From Planctomycetaceae bacterium (GTDB lineage Bacteria > Planctomycetota > Planctomycetia > Planctomycetales > Planctomycetaceae): a DNA stretch of 32,877 nt. Each line of letters begins with the position of its first letter. The stretch's first letter is position 1. The notes below the pieces were generated by a model that was not told where the DNA came from, searched no databases, and saw only the letters and a program-made list of their open reading frames with translations. The position numbers and the translations under genes were made by a program. This document shows, in pieces, positions 16,078 through 23,599 of this stretch. The stretch covers positions 1-32,877 of the forward strand of contig JAKFUF010000135.1 in NCBI GenBank assembly GCA_021732845.1. Direction: 5' to 3'.

Positions 16078-17349
16078 ATGCCCCTGCCACGAATGCTGCG
16101 TGTCCGTCAGACGTTTGATTGTCCCCGGTTGGACGACATTCCCGGAGAGGTCGAGCGGCAACTGGCGGCGCTGCAACTGGGCAGCCAGGTGAAGTCGGGG
16201 CAGACTGTGGCAATCACCGCCGGCAGCCGGGGCATTGCCAACATCGCCGTCATCACCAAGGCGGTCGTCTCCCATTTCCTCAAGCTGAAGGCGGTGCCGT
16301 TCATCGTGCCCGCCATGGGGAGCCACGGCGGCGGGACGGCCGAGGGCCAGGCCGAGATTCTGGCCGGATATGGCATCACCGCCGAGACGATGGGCTGCGA
16401 AATCCGGGCCTCGATGGAAACGGTGATCGTCGATCAGCTCGACCAGGGGGTGCCGGTCCACTTCGACAAGCATGCCTCGAAGGCCGATCATGTGGTGGTG
16501 GTCGGACGGATCAAGCCACACACAGGCTTCGTGGGCGAGATTGAAAGCGGCCTGCACAAGATGATGCTGATTGGGCTGGGCAAGCACGAGGGGGCGAAGA
16601 TCTATCATCGCGCCATCATGGATTACAGTTGGATGGAAATCGTGATGGCCGTCGGCAACAGCGTGCTGCGGAAGTGCCGCGTGCTGTGCGGCGTGGGGAT
16701 CGTGGAAAACGCCTACGACGAAACGGCGCTGATCGCCGCGGTTGCCCCCGATGATTTCTTGGAACAGGAAAAGAAACTGCTGGTCCAGGCCCGCGACTGG
16801 CTGCCGCGTCTTCCCTTCGACAAGGTGGACGTGCTGATCGTCGACGAGTTGGGCAAGAACATCAGTGGCTCAGGCATGGACACCAACGTCATCGGCCGCA
16901 AGTTCAACGACAATCGGGCGACACCGCAGGATTCGGTGGCGGTGAAGGTGATCTTCGTGCGCGGGCTGACGGAAGCCACGCACGGCAACGCCTGTGGCTT
17001 GGGAATGGCCGAGTTCACCAACGACCGCACCAATGCCAGTGTCGACCGGCGGATCACGGCGATCAACGCCATCACGGGTGGCCACTGCCCCGCCGCCAAA
17101 CTTCCCATCTCCTTTGCCACCGACCGCGAGGTGATGGAGCAGGCCCTGACCGTCATCGGACTCACCCCGCCCGAGAAGGCGAAGGTCGTGCAGATCTCCA
17201 ACACGCTGCACCTGGCCGAAGTCATGGTCAGCGAAGCCTGCCTGCCAATGGTCAAGGAACGCCCCGACCTGGAAGCGATCAGCCCCGTGGCGGAGATGCA
17301 TTTTGATGATGCGGGGAACATGTTCCCGGTCGCTAAACACCACGCATAG
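16078..17349 (+). CDS. LarA-like (lactate racemase family, DUF2088) protein
   Basis: 423 residues, cytoplasmic. The N-terminal Rossmann-like region has VAITAGSRGIANI and VPAMGSHGGGTAEGQ (78-91), followed by VVVVGRIKPHTGFVGEIESGLHKMM (139-163). These match the LarA fold, in which histidines and a lysine hold the nickel-pincer (NPN) cofactor; His83, Lys146, His148, His160 and Lys161 are candidates. LarA interconverts D- and L-lactate, but LarA homologues are now known on other 2-hydroxy acids, and this one is diverged enough that lactate should not be assumed. The cofactor-building genes larB, larC and larE are not in the window. The C-terminal part (ITGGHCPAAKLPISFATDREVMEQAL) is well formed, so the gene is intact. 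Confidence 0.8.
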   Translation: MPLPRMLRVRQTFDCPRLDDIPGEVERQLAALQLGSQVKSGQTVAITAGSRGIANIAVITKAVVSHFLKLKAVPFIVPAMGSHGGGTAEGQAEILAGYGITAETMGCEIRASMETVIVDQLDQGVPVHFDKHASKADHVVVVGRIKPHTGFVGEIESGLHKMMLIGLGKHEGAKIYHRAIMDYSWMEIVMAVGNSVLRKCRVLCGVGIVENAYDETALIAAVAPDDFLEQEKKLLVQARDWLPRLPFDKVDVLIVDELGKNISGSGMDTNVIGRKFNDNRATPQDSVAVKVIFVRGLTEATHGNACGLGMAEFTNDRTNASVDRRITAINAITGGHCPAAKLPISFATDREVMEQALTVIGLTPPEKAKVVQISNTLHLAEVMVSEACLPMVKERPDLEAISPVAEMHFDDAGNMFPVAKHHA

Positions 17350-17384
17350 CTCTTTCCACACATGGTGAGCTTCATCCGACATTG

Positions 17385-17440
17385 TGCCACCCGCCGGCGT
17401 GCCAAAGTTTGCGTCGGCGCATCGCTCGTGCAAGGTGGCA
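17385..17440. terminator. Possible hairpin between converging genes
   Basis: TGCCACC at 17385-17391 pairs with GGTGGCA at 17434-17440, and the inner segments CGCCGGCG and CGTCGGCG are also nearly complementary. It lies between the stops of the LarA-like gene (17349) and the LRR-like gene (17450). A T-poor tail makes this a weak candidate for a shared terminator. Confidence 0.3.
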
Positions 17441-17449
17441 GATTCTTAA

Positions 17450-18502
17450 TCAACGCCCCTCATGGATTAGACGATCGGAAACGCTGACGTGGACCGATCG
17501 CCCCTGCTCGGTTTCGCGCTTCAACGCATAGGGCTCTCCTTCGCCTTCCCATTCTAGAAAGGCGGAGGGATCGCGTTCGTAAAGTTTGGCGCATTCACCG
17601 TAGAGCACCGGTGAAGAGATCCTCGCGATTTCCAGTTTGGGGAACCGCTTCAATTCCTGGAGTTCGGAATAGCGAATGTCTCCCGAGAAGTCCGCGTCCG
17701 CCAGGGATGGACAGGCGGGCAGGGCGGCCAAGCCGCCATTTCCAATTCCCGCCAGCGTCAAGTACTCCAGGCGCGGATATGTCGCCACGACCGCCAGCTC
17801 TTTGTTCGAAAACGGTTGTGTCTGGAAGCCACCTGCCGCTTCCGGGCGAATGGTTCCGTGGATGAGTTCCAACCGTCTGAGAAGAGGGAGCTTTGACCCA
17901 TCTGGCATCGACTTCAGCTCAATCAGACCTGTGAGGCTGAGATCGTCCAAATGGGACCAACTGCCCAGCAGTTCCAATCCTGCCTTGTCAATGTGATTGC
18001 TCGTCAGCCAGGCAGAGGTGACAAATCTCGACCCGCGCAGTGAGTCCAGTCCGCCAAGCCCGTCCGGCAGTGTCAGGATCATATTGTCCAAATGAGAGAG
18101 TTTTGCGACTCGGCGACAGTCTTCTTTGCCGATCGGCCGGGAGAAGATTACCGACTCGCATTCGGGAAAAAGCGCCAGGCATCGGCGCTCCGTGGAAGTC
18201 AGGCCGGAGAGTACGGAACTATTGGGGTAAATCGAATGCACTCGAACGAACCATGTGACAACCCAGCGGTGCGGCAGTCGGTTGGACATCCACTCCGGCA
18301 GACGCGACCTGACGAAGATATCCGGAGAATAATGCGCACTCGCGTGGCGATCGACGGAATTCCCTTCGGCGATCAGAGCCTCCAGTGCCAGATGCCGCTG
18401 ATACTCCGGAACGCCAAACACCAGCAGCGACAAGGCGACCACGACCGCGATCCCAAGACCGAGCAGTTGCCAGATCCGGCGGCGTGGGAGTCGCTCGCGC
18501 AT
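17450..18502 (-). CDS. Membrane-anchored LRR-like hypothetical protein
   Basis: 350 residues. The N-terminus is basic (MRERLPRRR) followed by one membrane segment (about 11-31), so most of the protein should face away from the cytoplasm. From about residue 135 on there are degenerate leucine-rich-like repeats: LSHLDNMILTLPDGLGGLDSL, WSHLDDLSLTGLIELKSM, LPLLRRLELIHG, YPRLEYLTLAGIGNGGLAALPACPSL. These predict a short solenoid for protein binding. The N-terminal third is not recognised. Similar single-copy LRR membrane proteins are scattered through planctomycete genomes with no known function. It is minus strand, 322 bases downstream of the amidotransferase-like gene and separated from it by a strong hairpin. 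Confidence 0.7.
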   Translation of the reverse strand: MRERLPRRRIWQLLGLGIAVVVALSLLVFGVPEYQRHLALEALIAEGNSVDRHASAHYSPDIFVRSRLPEWMSNRLPHRWVVTWFVRVHSIYPNSSVLSGLTSTERRCLALFPECESVIFSRPIGKEDCRRVAKLSHLDNMILTLPDGLGGLDSLRGSRFVTSAWLTSNHIDKAGLELLGSWSHLDDLSLTGLIELKSMPDGSKLPLLRRLELIHGTIRPEAAGGFQTQPFSNKELAVVATYPRLEYLTLAGIGNGGLAALPACPSLADADFSGDIRYSELQELKRFPKLEIARISSPVLYGECAKLYERDPSAFLEWEGEGEPYALKRETEQGRSVHVSVSDRLIHEGR

Positions 18503-18637
18503 CTACAGGTCCTCGTCGTTTCAGACCATTGTTATGATTGGCCGGTCCTTGTCCGACGATTGTACCCGAGTCGGCGGGTCAGTCGTCGCCTCCGAGCAGG
18601 GCCGCATGGACACCCCATTCATCCATCGGCGAAACAA

Positions 18638-18674
18638 ACACGGCCGGGGGGCCGTCCTGGCCCCCCGGCCGTGT
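18638..18674 (-). terminator. Strong intrinsic terminator of the amidotransferase-like gene
   Basis: A 16-base perfect stem (18638-18653 with 18659-18674) around the 5-base loop GTCCT. Read on the minus strand the stem is followed by TTGTTTC, a short T-rich tail, fitting rho-independent termination of the minus-strand gene that ends at 18824. It also shields the LRR-like gene from read-through. Confidence 0.75.
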
Positions 18675-18758
18675 GCGATCTCGTCCCACCTCCCTGTGGT
18701 TGACGGGTGGCGTCTTGCCATCCGTCTACGGCGAACATCCTTGTCCGCCGGCCTTGAT

Positions 18759-18791
18759 CATTTTCGATTTTCGATCAATGATTTTCGATTG
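18759..18791 (-). repeat. 33-base CAATCGAAAATC repeat, copy C
   Basis: On the minus strand: CAATCGAAAATC, ATTG, ATCGAAAATCGAAAATG. The constant parts match copies A and B exactly. It lies 32 bases past the stop of the amidotransferase-like gene, in the same orientation as that gene and before its terminator. Confidence 0.85.
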
Positions 18792-18823
18792 CAGGCTGTG
18801 CACTCGAATCCCCTTTGAATTGT

Positions 18824-19582
18824 TCAGGCGGCCTTCTTCATCGGCAGGATCACTGGCTGTTCGCGGGCGGTGCAGGCGGCGAGGAAGTTTTCGAAGACCT
18901 GCATGTCGAGGGCGGAGGCGGTTTCGTTTTCTGGGTGCCACTGCAGGCCGATGCAGTACCAGTCGTGGTCATTCGCTTCAAACGCTTCGATCACACCATC
19001 GGGCGACGTGGCCGAGACGCGGAACGGCTTGGCGACCTGGTTGACGGCCTGGTGGTGCGAGCTGTTGATGCGGATTTCGCCAGGGCCGTAGATGTGGTCC
19101 ACGCGGGTGCCGGGGACGATGTCGATGATGTGCCGCAGCGTGCCCTCGACCGGGTCGTGGTGGTGCAGGGCGCGGGGACAATCTTCGGCGATGTGCTGGA
19201 AAATGGTGCCGCCGCAGATCAAGTTGAGGAGCTGCATGCCCGAGCCGATGGCCAGGATGGGCATCCGCATTTCGACGGCCATGCGGCAGACGCGGCGGTC
19301 GAAGTCTTCGCGGCGGGCGGGCATCGGGCGAGTGTGTGGGTGACGGTCCATGCCCAAGCGGCTGGGGTCAAGATCCTGCGAGCAGCCAGCGAGGATGAGG
19401 CCGTCGAGCATGCTCAGGTACTGCTTCAGGTCGCCGTCATCGGCCACTGGGGGCAGCAGCATCGGCAGCCCCTTGGCAGCCGTCACGGAGTCGTAGTAGC
19501 CAGTGTTGAACCAGCTCAGGGGGATCGCGTCCTTACGGGCCGGACGATAATCACCATTGATGCCGATCAGGGGCTTGGACAT
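18824..19582 (-). CDS. Class I glutamine amidotransferase-like (peptidase C26/PuuD-like) protein lacking the nucleophile Cys
   Basis: 252 residues from the ATG at 19582, which has AAGGAG five to six bases upstream. The fold is that of gamma-glutamyl-gamma-aminobutyrate hydrolase: IGINGDYRP, DGLILAGCSQDLDPSR, MPILAIGSGMQLLNLICGGTIFQHI, SSHHQAVNQV and the terminal CIGLQWHPE. In active enzymes the nucleophile elbow reads G-I-C-R-G; here it is A-I-G-S-G, so Gly113 (codon GGC) stands where the cysteine should be, while the His-Glu pair of QWHPE survives. It is therefore either inactive, a binding protein, or a variant using other chemistry. The protein is otherwise well conserved, which argues against simple decay. 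Confidence 0.85.
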   Translation of the reverse strand: MSKPLIGINGDYRPARKDAIPLSWFNTGYYDSVTAAKGLPMLLPPVADDGDLKQYLSMLDGLILAGCSQDLDPSRLGMDRHPHTRPMPARREDFDRRVCRMAVEMRMPILAIGSGMQLLNLICGGTIFQHIAEDCPRALHHHDPVEGTLRHIIDIVPGTRVDHIYGPGEIRINSSHHQAVNQVAKPFRVSATSPDGVIEAFEANDHDWYCIGLQWHPENETASALDMQVFENFLAACTAREQPVILPMKKAA

Positions 19583-20419
19583 GTGCGCTCCTTCGCTGGG
19601 CCACACCTTCGTGGTGCGGGATGTGAAACGTGCAGGCGTTTCGAACTGGCTAAGTTTCGATTGAAGGAATCAAGAATTGGGGGATAATGCCGCGAACCGA
19701 ATCGTCAGGTGGCTGCAGAAAAACAGCCCCCGTCGCAGGTTTCGCCGAATGTTCATCCGTAAACTCTCTGGGCCGATTCCTTCGGTCCGCGTCAGTTCTG
19801 GTATGAGCCGCCGGTGAAATGGCAGCGAATTGAACCACAACGAGACGCCTGCGTTACCTGCGAATCGCGTTGTGAATCACGCGTTCGCCCAAGTGTGAGC
19901 GGATCATAGGAACCCATCGCGCGGGTTGTCAAAAGTAATCACCATTTAGTGGTGAAGTTGGTCTTGCCCCACTGCGTCTTGTGCGTGCAGGCGTTCACTA
20001 CCGCAATTTGCAGCACCGCCTGCAACAGAAGTTCACGTGCGAAGACTTTCTTAGAACTAGCGCAAAGCCTGATGCATGAGTGGCTTGTGTGTGATGGCTG
20101 GGATCGTGTCGCACCAAGGTGCGGTGATGTGCGGCAGCGGTGTTGAATTCAGTCCAAAGCGTGCACCGCGCCGAAATCGCCCAGGCACGTCGGTCGTGTT
20201 GACTCGTTTTTGTCTGTTGGACGACGCGGTGGTGCGGGATGCTCTGGTTGCGGCTCCTGTCAAACTGGAAAGAATGGTTGAATTGGGCATGGACATGCAA
20301 TTCGGGTTGTAGAGTCTTTGTCGAAAGCGCCGATCACTCTCAATGCAGCGTTAAACGGTTCTTCACCACTTCCACCGATGACGATCCTTCTGGAGGACGT
20401 CTCAATCAGGAGCCACCAG
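19583..20419. other. Long intergenic stretch without a recognisable gene
   Basis: These 837 bases separate the amidotransferase-like gene from the plus-strand thioredoxin-like gene. Open frames of 60-100 codons overlap on both strands and look random. A small palindrome TCACCA-TTTAG-TGGTGA is at 19939-19955. No RNA family was recognised. The divergent layout means promoters for both flanking genes should be here. Confidence 0.5.
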
Positions 20420-20896
20420 ATGGGACAGCGAAATCTCCGTATGAAAATCCTGGCAGGGACCGTGACAACCGTTGTTTGCCTGATCGGGGCTCTGTGGGCC
20501 GCACAGGAAAAAGCCCCGCCGGCCCGCGTGGCTTGGCAACACGATCTGAAAGCGGCCCAGAAGCTGTCCGTGGCTCGGGGCAAGCCGATGCTGGTAGTGT
20601 TCATGGGGGCGGAGGGCACCTGGTGCAAGATGCTGGAGCGCGACACCTTCTGCGATTCAGCCACCGCGGCGTATATCAACTCCGCCTTCATTCCCGTGCT
20701 GCTCGATGGCGAGAAAGATCGCAAGATCGCGGACATCCTCGAGGTGACCCAGGTTCCCACCAGCCTCGTGCTGAGCCACAACGCGGATCTGTGGGGCACC
20801 ATCTCCGGTTATGTCGAGAAGGCCCGCTATCGCAAGGCCCTGCAGCAGGCACTGACCAATGGCGCGGCACTGCGGATGACGGCCTCCGCCCGCTAA
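20420..20896 (+). CDS. Exported thioredoxin-fold protein with a single active-site cysteine
   Basis: 158 residues from the ATG at 20420, which has AGGAG with seven-base spacing; the frame upstream to 20318 is rejected. Residues 8-28 form a signal peptide or anchor (MKILAGTVTTVVCLIGALWAA). The body is thioredoxin-like: KPMLVVFMGAEGTWCKMLERDTF, then AFIPVLLDGEKD and the cis-proline loop VTQVPTSLVL (Pro113). The family usually shows W-C-x-x-C-K before the helix; here only Cys69 remains, aligned with the second cysteine. A standard dithiol exchange is therefore impossible; it may be a monothiol reductase, holdase or binding domain. It converges on the DJ-1-like gene with 41 bases between stops. 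Confidence 0.8.
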   Translation: MGQRNLRMKILAGTVTTVVCLIGALWAAQEKAPPARVAWQHDLKAAQKLSVARGKPMLVVFMGAEGTWCKMLERDTFCDSATAAYINSAFIPVLLDGEKDRKIADILEVTQVPTSLVLSHNADLWGTISGYVEKARYRKALQQALTNGAALRMTASAR

Positions 20897-20922
20897 ACCT
20901 GAGGAAGCGGCGCAGCCCCTGC

Positions 20923-20950
20923 CGCGCCACGCGGAGGTCAACGTGGCGCG
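20923..20950. terminator. Inverted repeat between converging genes
   Basis: CGCGCCACG at 20923-20931 pairs perfectly with CGTGGCGCG at 20942-20950 around a 10-base loop. It starts 26 bases after the thioredoxin-like stop and overlaps the last codons of the opposing DJ-1-like gene. There is no T-run, so its role as a terminator is only plausible. Confidence 0.35.
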
Positions 20951-21468
20951 ACCACCGACAAGATGCCGATCATGAAATCGGGCAGGTCATCCGGTTTGCG
21001 GCTGCAGACAAAGTGCCGGTCCACCACGACCGGGGCGTCTTCCCAGATCGCTCCGGCGTTCACCAGATCGTCCTTGATGCCCAGCGAACCGGTCACGCGC
21101 ACGCCCTTGTAGACCCCGGCCGAAATGGGGATCCAGCCGCCATGGCAGATGGCGGCGACAAGTTTGCCAGCCGCCGAGAACTCGCGCACGAGGCCGAGCA
21201 CCTTGGCATCGCGCCGCAGCTTGTCGGGCATGAAGCCACCGGGGACCACCACGCCCTGAAAGTCGGCGGACCGCATGTCGGCGATCGCCGCGTCGGAACG
21301 GCATGGGTAGCCGTTCTTCCCCGCATACCTGGCCCCTGCTTCGCTGCCTGCCAGCACCACTTCAGCTCCCGCCTCCTGGAGCCTGAGCTTGGGATACCAG
21401 AGTTCGAGATCCTCGTAGATCTCCTCGACAAACATCAGGAACCGTTGTCCGGCCAGTGGCTTCGACAT
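20938..21468 (-). CDS. DJ-1/PfpI family protein
   Basis: 176 residues, the usual family length. The nucleophile elbow is AAICHGGW with Cys108 and His109, and the acidic partner is likely Glu15 or Glu16 in FVEEIYEDLELWYP. VVVPGGFMPDKLRRD and the ending matching 'V.D...VTSR.P.DLP.F' (VVVDRHFVCSRKPDDLPDFM) are characteristic of the PfpI/YhbO branch. Members act as stress-protective glyoxalase/deglycase-type enzymes or, less often, proteases, in the cytoplasm; which applies here cannot be told. No Shine-Dalgarno site is obvious. It converges on the thioredoxin-like gene, and no other stress gene is adjacent. Confidence 0.92.
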   Translation of the reverse strand: MSKPLAGQRFLMFVEEIYEDLELWYPKLRLQEAGAEVVLAGSEAGARYAGKNGYPCRSDAAIADMRSADFQGVVVPGGFMPDKLRRDAKVLGLVREFSAAGKLVAAICHGGWIPISAGVYKGVRVTGSLGIKDDLVNAGAIWEDAPVVVDRHFVCSRKPDDLPDFMIGILSVVAPR

Positions 21469-22012
21469 GGGGTGCTCGGGCCTACTAAGGATGATTGGCG
21501 AAGAAGTTGGACTCGGTCAACTTTGCGAATGTTGCGGTCCGCGTCAACGCACCGCCGCAGTGACCGAGGACGACCGAGATCTGGCTGATTTGTCATCGGC
21601 CGGTTGGATCCCCATCTGCTGCTCGATAAACTGAAACGTCGGGCGTGAAAAATGAATCTCAGAACGATCTCAGAACTCGAATCTCAAATTTCACGGTCTG
21701 TCGAGTTGCGTCGAGCTATCAGGGTCATCTCCGCGGTACACGACATGACTCTCGCCGCGCCAATTGAATGTCGCCAAAAGACATTTTACTGTGAAATACT
21801 TTGTCGCAGCATCCACACTGTGGGGCAACAGTTACATTCGTGCCATTGAAGCTCAGTCGACAGTTCGGTGTGGATGAACAGACTGTGAAATTTGAGAGAT
21901 TTGAAATTGGCTTTCGTCGGAAACGTCAAATTAGAATTTCCACTGAACAACCCCATGACCGTGACTGTCTGATCCAGGCAAACAGCGGCAGCCGCAGTTC
22001 GGGAGACTCCAC
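21469..22012. other. Intergenic stretch upstream of the DUF1501 gene
   Basis: 544 bases with no convincing gene. A 65-codon frame from 21652 has no ribosome site and no familiar pattern. Local base composition is more AT-rich than in neighbouring genes, as expected for a promoter region between divergent genes, but no box pair is clear. Confidence 0.5.
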
Positions 22013-23422
22013 ATGCAGACTCGACGCGAGGCACTGAAGGTTGCCGCCTGTGGCTTCGGATCGCTGGCGCTGACGGGGTTGCTGGCCGAGGCCGCCCGCG
22101 CCGAGGGGCTCCGGCCGGCGCTGGATCGGCCGCAGATTGCGCCACATGCCAAGCGGGTCATCTTTCTGTTCATGCAGGGCGGGCCGAGCCACGTCGACAC
22201 GTTCGACCACAAGCCCGTGCTCGATCGTGAGGACGGAAAGCAACTGGCCTTCGACGACGACCGGATCATCGCCAACACCGGCAAGCGTGGCTCATCGCAG
22301 CGCGTGCTCAAAGCCCAGTGGAAATTCCGCCAATACGGTGAGACCGGACGTCAGGTTTCCGACCTGTTTCCAGAGACCGCGCGGCATGTCGACGACTTGT
22401 GCTTCATTCATTCGATGCACACCGAAGGGATCGCCCACGGACCCGCGACGCTGTTTCTGCACTGTGGATCCACCAGCTTCATCCGCCCCTCCATGGGTTC
22501 GTGGATCACCTACGGGCTGGGGACGGAAAATGAAAATCTGCCCGGCTTCGTGTCCATTGGCGCGTCCACCGGAAATGGCGGGCCGCGCAACTATGGGAAT
22601 GCGTTCCTCCCGGCCGTCTATCAGGGAACGGCGCTGGGAAAAGCGGGCGCTCCCGCCGCGGACGCGCGGCTGCGAAACATCGCCAACCCCGAACTTTCAC
22701 CCGCCGAACAGCGCCGCCAGCTCGACCTGCTGCAGGCCTTGAACGCCGAGCAGTTGTCGCACGGCACCGACACGGAATTGGAAGCGGTGGCCAATTCCTA
22801 TGAACTGGCGTGGCGGATGCAGCAGAACGCGCCCGATGTGCTGGACCTGAAGGAGGAAACGCCCGCTACGCAGGCGATGTATGGCATTGGCGAAGCGGCG
22901 ACCGACAACTTTGGCCGCCAATGCCTGATGGCCCGGCGGCTGTGCGAGTCTGGCGTGCGGTATGTTCAGGTGACTTATGGCGACAACACTGCCAACCCGG
23001 CCTGGGACCAGCACTCCAATCTGCCCAAGCATGCGGACCATTCCCGCGCGGTCGACAAGCCGATTTCCGGCCTGCTGCAGGACCTGAAGCAGCGCGGACT
23101 GCTGGACGACACCATCGTCTGGTGGGGCGGCGAATTTGGCCGCACCCCCTACGCGGAAAAGAACGGCACCGGCCGCGACCACAACCCCAGCGGTTTCACC
23201 GTGTGGCTCGCCGGCGGCGGCTTCAAGCCCGGCTTCGCCTGGGGGCAGACGGATGACTTTGGACATCAGGCGGTGCAGGACAAGGTCCACATGCACGACC
23301 TGCATGCCACCATCCTGCATCAACTGGGGCTCGACCACGAGCGGCTCACCTTCCGTTATGCCGGCCGCAATTTCCGGCTGACCGATGTCCATGGGCAAGT
23401 GGTTTCGGCGGTGCTCGCCTGA
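22013..23422 (+). CDS. DUF1501 protein with twin-arginine signal
   Basis: 469 residues. The N-terminus TRREALKVAACGFGSLALTGLLAEAARA is a twin-arginine export signal, implying that the protein folds before export. The body has the DUF1501 landmarks: VIFLFMQGGPSHVDTFDHKP, FPETARHVDDLCFIHSMHT, GVRYVQVTYGDN...WDQHSN, and WWGGEFGRTPYAEKNGTGRDHNP, a sulfatase/alkaline-phosphatase-like metal-site pattern. The family is greatly expanded in planctomycetes, normally paired with a DUF1549/DUF1553 cytochrome-domain gene; no such partner is in this window. Biochemical function is unproven. GGGAG stands seven bases before the ATG. The gene appears intact. Confidence 0.93.
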   Translation: MQTRREALKVAACGFGSLALTGLLAEAARAEGLRPALDRPQIAPHAKRVIFLFMQGGPSHVDTFDHKPVLDREDGKQLAFDDDRIIANTGKRGSSQRVLKAQWKFRQYGETGRQVSDLFPETARHVDDLCFIHSMHTEGIAHGPATLFLHCGSTSFIRPSMGSWITYGLGTENENLPGFVSIGASTGNGGPRNYGNAFLPAVYQGTALGKAGAPAADARLRNIANPELSPAEQRRQLDLLQALNAEQLSHGTDTELEAVANSYELAWRMQQNAPDVLDLKEETPATQAMYGIGEAATDNFGRQCLMARRLCESGVRYVQVTYGDNTANPAWDQHSNLPKHADHSRAVDKPISGLLQDLKQRGLLDDTIVWWGGEFGRTPYAEKNGTGRDHNPSGFTVWLAGGGFKPGFAWGQTDDFGHQAVQDKVHMHDLHATILHQLGLDHERLTFRYAGRNFRLTDVHGQVVSAVLA

Positions 23423-23493
23423 CTTCGAACGGGAGCAGGCTGGCCAGCTTTTGAAAAGGGCGAAGCCATCTTGCAACCTTCCGCTTCCATTTG

Positions 23494-23569
23494 AGCGGCA
23501 CGGCGCAAGCCGTCCGGTGAGCGAGGACCGACCCGTGGTGACTCACCGGAGGGCTCGCGCCCTGCCGCT
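23494..23569. repeat. Intergenic palindrome, AGCGGCACGG family, copy 1
   Basis: Two 27-base arms (23494-23520 and 23543-23569) pair at 24 of 27 positions, bounded by AGCGGCA outside and CCGGTGA inside, with a 22-base centre. It sits between the converging DUF1501 and kdtA genes. A second copy is at 29271-29355. The form suggests a small non-autonomous mobile or REP-like element that also could end transcription on both strands. Confidence 0.8.
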
Positions 23570-23599
23570 TTCATTTTGGCGGCAAGTGGCCTCGCAGCC

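Larger units (their letters stand above)
18503..18823. other. Intergenic stretch with terminator hairpin and a 33-base repeat copy
   Basis: No gene is seen. The interval carries the GC-rich hairpin at 18638-18674 and repeat copy C at 18759-18791, both listed separately. The remaining bases nearest 18503 should hold the promoter of the LRR-like gene; no clear boxes are visible. Confidence 0.65.

Noticed and set aside
15772-16608. A 278-codon minus-strand frame
   Set aside because: It covers the start of the LarA-like gene antisense and has no recognisable domain.
18638-18674. The GC hairpin as a mobile palindrome of the intergenic families
   Set aside because: It shares no arm sequence with those families, has a short loop and a T-rich tail on the minus strand, so a terminator is the simpler explanation.
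20239-21588. A 449-codon plus-strand frame
   Set aside because: It crosses the thioredoxin-like gene out of frame and the DJ-1-like gene antisense. Both are real by motif, so the frame is a shadow.
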